From NCBI GenBank assembly GCA_021464245.1, contig JADCRB010000037.1, forward strand, positions 4,613,858-4,677,857: a stretch of 64,000 bases of DNA. The letters run 5' to 3'. Numbering within the stretch: position 1 is the first letter of the stretch; every line of letters begins with the position of its first letter. Made by a program: the position numbers and the translations under genes. This document shows, piece after piece, positions 60,176-64,000 of the stretch. This stretch comes from Carallia brachiata. Its lineage: Eukaryota > Streptophyta > Magnoliopsida > Malpighiales > Rhizophoraceae. The notes beneath the pieces are model-generated. The model saw only the letters and a program-made list of their open reading frames with translations, did no database searches and had not been told where the DNA came from.

Positions 60176-60646
60176 CTAATCTATTTCGGGTATGCTTTCT
60201 AATACAGGTTTCCAACATCCGTCATTTTTTGTTGATGTATCAACCTTGTGTACTCTCTGTTGATCCAGAAGCCGAGAAACCATATCGTCAACTGAAACTC
60301 TTCCCTTTTGCAGCATCTCATGTAGTTCTTGCTTGCTGATAACCAACTTAATTCGCACTAAACCACTCCCATGGCCATCTTCTTTCTCCGCTGGTACTGA
60401 AAATCTCACTTTCTTCTGTACTTGTGGCGACGGTAAGGGAAGAGGTATTAGATGATACAGGCGACTACCAAGTAGTTTGGTTTCTGGTAGCAGAAACTGG
60501 GAATGCTGAACTGAATCAGATATTGCATGGCCAGAAAAATCTGAGAGAATTTGTTGAACTTTGATGGGTGCTTTGTATTCAAGGACCTTGCCATCCGGTT
60601 TCATCACCTTGATGATATTTTCTTGCTGAGCTAGGCAATTTCCCAT
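60176..60646 (-). CDS. DUF4228/PADRE-type small protein, likely N-myristoylated
   Basis: Single exon of 156 aa. The start MGNCLAQQEN places Gly2 and Cys4 for myristoylation and palmitoylation, so membrane attachment is likely. The next block IIKVMKPDGKVLEYKAPIKVQQILSDFSGHAI is the N-terminal signature of DUF4228 (PADRE) proteins, a plant family whose members often respond to pathogen and abiotic stress. The middle is Pro-rich (LIPLPLPSPQ), followed by VRIKLVISKQELHEMLQKGRVSVDDMVSRLL, the second conserved part with its helix. I chose the ATG at 60644-60646. The open frame extends 22 codons upstream, but that part is not conserved and would remove the MGNC motif. Biochemical function is unknown for the family. 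Confidence 0.88.
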   Translation of the reverse strand: MGNCLAQQENIIKVMKPDGKVLEYKAPIKVQQILSDFSGHAISDSVQHSQFLLPETKLLGSRLYHLIPLPLPSPQVQKKVRFSVPAEKEDGHGSGLVRIKLVISKQELHEMLQKGRVSVDDMVSRLLDQQRVHKVDTSTKNDGCWKPVLESIPEID

Positions 60647-60754
60647 GCCTTCTTTTAGCGAAAAACAGCTTAGTGCAAAGCTGGAAAAGTGAAAAAGAGA
60701 GCAATAGTACAAATGTTGGTTTGTTCTGTGAATGGTTATTAGGCATAGATAATG

Positions 60755-60763
60755 TACTTATAG
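60755..60763 (-). promoter_or_regulatory. TATA box of the DUF4228 gene
   Basis: CTATAAGTA on the minus strand, 109 bp upstream of the chosen ATG. A start about 30 bp downstream would give a leader of about 75-80 nt. The call rests on motif and distance only. Confidence 0.45.
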
Positions 60764-63600
60764 GAAATGGCTAATGAGGGTGCCCTGCTGTTTCAAATAT
60801 TACAAAAAGATAACTCTTAGTGGACCCTGAAGGTGTTGATTTTTTGGGATTTGTGACTCAACACTTTGCAAGTCCTGCACTCCTCAGTCTCACTGAGGTA
60901 ATCATGCCTTTTCCGAAACCCAAGGCCGACTTGTGTGGGGCTGTGCCATCCAAATCAGATTGCGGACATAAGTGTGGAAAACTAGCAAGCATGATTAGCA
61001 CAAAGAAAAGTTCTAATTGCATAGTTTCATAGGAGTAACTACTATCAGAAAGGTTTAAATCATGATTTTTTTTTTTTTTAAGTTTTAAATTGTACAGATA
61101 GATCATACCAATACGGGAGGCTCGTGCAATGAGCCGCTTTTTTTTTCATGGTGTACAGACAGCTTTTTTTTTGCTAATATTGCTGTTGTTCGTGGGTGGA
61201 AGCATATGAAATGAGGGAATTAACCACCTTGTCCCTCTCATTTCGACCTTAAGTGGATTACCACCGGATCCATTTTTACAGTGGAAGAAAAATCGTCATC
61301 AGCTAGGATCTAGTGGGGACCTGTAAAACCTACCATAATGGTTGACCCCTGGTGTTACATGGGTCTGGTAATCTTATTTACGCCTTGTGAAAGTTGGAAA
61401 TTTGGTCCTCCAAATTTTTAGCAGGCCATCACCAGCATGTTCCAGATTGGGCAAGCGAAGTCGGTTGGCAGAAAGCATTTTACTTCTTATTCCTTTCATT
61501 TTGTTGCTTTCGCTAACTTTACTCATTTTCCGTGGTGGATGGATATATTCACGGATGTGAACTGCATAATAGATTAGGAGAAAAAAAAAAGTAATACAGA
61601 GCATGCAAATTCATATGTATGAATATAGTTGTTTTATTATTTTTTTTTTTTGAGAATAATATGCATGAATATAGTTGTTGGTTTTGGCTATCATGCAAAT
61701 ATTTCACAAAAGAACCAACTCATGCTGCAAGCAGCAGAAAATAAGATTGTTCAATGTCCATTAACAATGAGGGTAATCTATGTTTTACTATTTAACAGAT
61801 TTTTATTATGACGTGTCCGAATAAGACGATCGTTTGATTAGGTTTAGCTAGTTTAAACTGGTCGATTTGTGTTTTCTTAGCGTCCCACTGTCCTCATTAG
61901 TGGCTATGCTAACACTTTTCTGTAGTAATCCACTGACCTACGCACGCTAGTTAGGTCCCAATCCTCGATGTTGTTGTTCATGGCATGGTGGCCCATCCGG
62001 GCAACTAGTGATAGATTAGAGAGCTTTGATCAACTTCAACTAAGGTATCTTTATGGCGCAAAAAGAGGTTAGGAACCATGATATACAGGGTCAGAATTAT
62101 GCTATCAATACGTAAAAGGGTGCTAGCCCACTTAAGACGTTGCACATTTATTGACACTAGTAATCCAAAATGTTTAGGGTATCAACATGTTGACCCGAAC
62201 GTGTTGGAGGTCTAGTTCACGGAGTTTGTAAACGCTTGTTCAATGTTTTCTACACGCATGCTCTTATCTCAGTGCAAGTTTCGTTGCAATTGCTTAGCCA
62301 GGTGGGCAAGAAATTCCAAGGATGAAAAGAAACATTGGAAAAACAGAATCGGACAATGACTGGTAACTTCGCCAATGGCTACTAACTTAAGGCTTTGCCA
62401 TACCTGCGTGCCGAAAGTAAATCTAAGAACAAAACATGAATATTTTCGTCCAGGAAACAAGGAATGCTTGGGGAGTCTGAAAAAGTTACTTGGACAATTT
62501 CAAGATTTCTGTGTGTAAAAAAATTTACAAATTGAAAACACTGGACATGTATATGATACCTAGGAATGATGAGGCTTAATTAACATATTAGAAGAGCTTG
62601 ATCGATGGTCAGAAAAAGGGAAAAAAAAAATTGTGTGCCCATGTGGTCTATCAAATGAAAGATCTTTATTTTTATTTGGTACTCGCTAATTTTATTTTTT
62701 TTTTAGTGAGTAAAATTAACTAATAATTTAATATTATTTAAATATTATTTTAATTCTTTTATTTAAGTGGACTCTATTTATTGTGTGGTATAAGATTATG
62801 AATAAATTATACTCACTTAAAAAAGAGAGCCAAATAAATATTTTTTTTTATTTTTATGTTTTTGGCTCGTTTTGGCTGATATGTAATGCCACTAACAGAA
62901 AATCTTATTTTTTTTAGAGCATTGCATAGTGCTTTGAGATATTTAAGGAGGCGTTTCCCAATTTCCTTGCTTCTTTTATCTTTCTAATTCTGTTTTTTTA
63001 AAGCTTTTTCTTTTTTATTTTTGTGAGGATTATAATGCTGTAATTATGTCAGCCTGATGAATGCAGTTCTCACCCACCATGTCTGCTGACTACTATAAAG
63101 ATGTTGTTCCTAATAGGCAGCACTATGGGCCATTTAGATTTCTTAAATATCACCTTTTTTTTTTTTGTTGGATTTTGTTTCATCTGCTTTTGCATAGTGC
63201 TCGTCATTGTCCTGCACATACAAAACCTGAAAAAAAAAAAATGGCATAATCCCTGCTACTTTTCCCCCGTGATAGTATGCGCTTTTCTTTGAATATGGAT
63301 TTCTNCACCACATAGAGATCTCTGCTAGATCGTTGTCACAAAGTAGAGATTTTATAGCTTAAACAAGCAATCGAGTCTATTGTCTTTTATGTTAATTTTT
63401 ATTTTTTTTTAAATGTTCATTATAATGTCTACTTTTGACATTGAGTTACACAACATACAATTGTCCCATTTTATTTCATAAATCTTCTCCATCTCCTGCA
63501 ACGAAATGAATATTGAGGCATCCAAGCTAAACTTTAAACTTTTTATTATTTGGATTATAGATTAAATTCTCATGGTAATTTATGTTTACTGTTTTTTTTT
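60764..63600. other. Intergenic DNA, no gene seen
   Basis: Short frames only. It contains a micro retro-insertion at 61619-61679 and an unresolved base (N) at 63305. The right part is AT-rich. Confidence 0.5.
61619..61679 (-). mobile_element. Micro retro-insertion with perfect 15-bp target-site duplication
   Basis: ATGAATATAGTTGTT is present at 61619-61633 and 61665-61679. Between them is TTATTATT, a T run, and GAGAATAATATGC. The T-run plus GAGAA junction is the same as at 5.67, 27.5 and 39.59 kb, which suggests one source family inserted in minus orientation and truncated to under 20 bp of body. Confidence 0.6.
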
Positions 63601-63620
63601 TTTTTTAAAAAGTTGAGAAC

Positions 63621-64000
63621 TTTATGATGAGAGTTTATAAAATTTTTGAAGTGATATGAACATTAAATAAATGAATTTAGAAAAAAAAAATTAAATATTA
63701 ATTATTATTGAATGAAATTGTGCTCTTATTTTAATTCTATTTAAACGAAACTATACTCCTTTACTTTAATGTAATATTTAACTTTTTTTATTTATGATGA
63801 TAGTTTATAAAATTTTTGAAGTGATATGAACATTAAATAAATGAATTTAGAAAAAAAAGTTAAATATTAATTATTGTTGAATGAAACTGTGCTCTTATTT
63901 TAATTCTATTTAAACGAAACTATGATCATTTACTTTAATGAATTTCTTCTCCTCAAAGAAGAATCACAATCATTACAGAATGTACTCCTATTTTAATTCT
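63621..64000. repeat. 170-bp tandem repeat, cut by the window end
   Basis: Copy 1 spans about 63621-63790 and copy 2 about 63791-63958. They are nearly identical (for example AGTTTATAAAATTTTTGAAG and ATTTAAACGAAACTAT in both). A partial third match, TGTACTCCTATTTTAATTCT, occupies the last 20 bases. The unit is AT-rich and non-coding. The array may continue beyond the window. Confidence 0.85.

Noticed and set aside
60820..61106. Overlapping 70- and 82-codon frames on opposite strands
   Set aside because: No family resemblance and no start context; chance frames upstream of the DUF4228 gene.

Overview
The window is nuclear DNA of a flowering plant, almost certainly a eudicot and probably a woody rosid; Citrus is my guess, from recall only. 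The evidence is AT-rich intergenic DNA, GT-AG introns, and proteins that match plant families end to end (ABI5, plastid FtsZ2, BIC, germin-like, plant QCR9, HISN3). There is no virus, plasmid, CRISPR array or operon. A single N at 63305 and two one-base frame breaks point to a draft-quality assembly.

Layout. 1-2.6 kb: intergenic DNA, then a single-exon germin-like protein gene (-). 2.7-9.3 kb: AT-rich intergenic DNA with small retroelement debris and the upstream region of ABI5. 9.3-11.4 kb: ABI5 (+, four exons, 414 aa). 12.6-15.2 kb: ISCA1-type A-type Fe-S protein (-, three exons). 15.9-18.4 kb: a repeat block ending in a Helitron-type 3' terminus. 19.6-23.4 kb: plastid division gene FTSZ2 (+, seven coding exons). 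26.9-27.4 kb: BIC-type inhibitor of cryptochromes (+). 29.7-31.5 kb: respiratory complex III subunit QCR9 (+). 32.9-35.6 kb: ISCA2-type Fe-S protein (-). 37.7-38.2 kb: intronless glucosamine-6-phosphate acetyltransferase (GNA1) with a frameshift. 40.5-42.6 kb: t-SNARE-like gene, also with a single-base frame break. 43.9-50.5 kb: a 13-exon plastid membrane protein of the At5g03900 family (-). 54.2-58.0 kb: histidine biosynthesis gene HISN3 (+). 60.2-60.6 kb: small DUF4228/PADRE protein (-). 60.7-64 kb: no gene seen; the window ends inside a 170-bp tandem repeat.

How the genes relate. They do not form a pathway cluster. From memory of Arabidopsis, ABI5, an IscA gene, FTSZ2-1 and HISN3 lie close together on chromosome 2 (At2g36270, 36260, 36250, 36230), while QCR9, BIC1 and FTSZ2-2 lie together on chromosome 3 (At3g52730-52750). 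The window therefore looks like an unduplicated ancestral block whose genes were split between two Arabidopsis segments after whole-genome duplication. The ISCA2-type and At5g03900-type genes are neighbours in Arabidopsis too. Two different A-type Fe-S assembly proteins within 23 kb is the most notable functional coincidence.

I found no convincing new biological system. The best leads are the conserved block, the two neighbouring frame breaks, the Helitron-like repeat block, and a set of very short retro-insertions with clear target-site duplications. Exon borders were worked out by hand from reading frames, GT-AG sites and family similarity.
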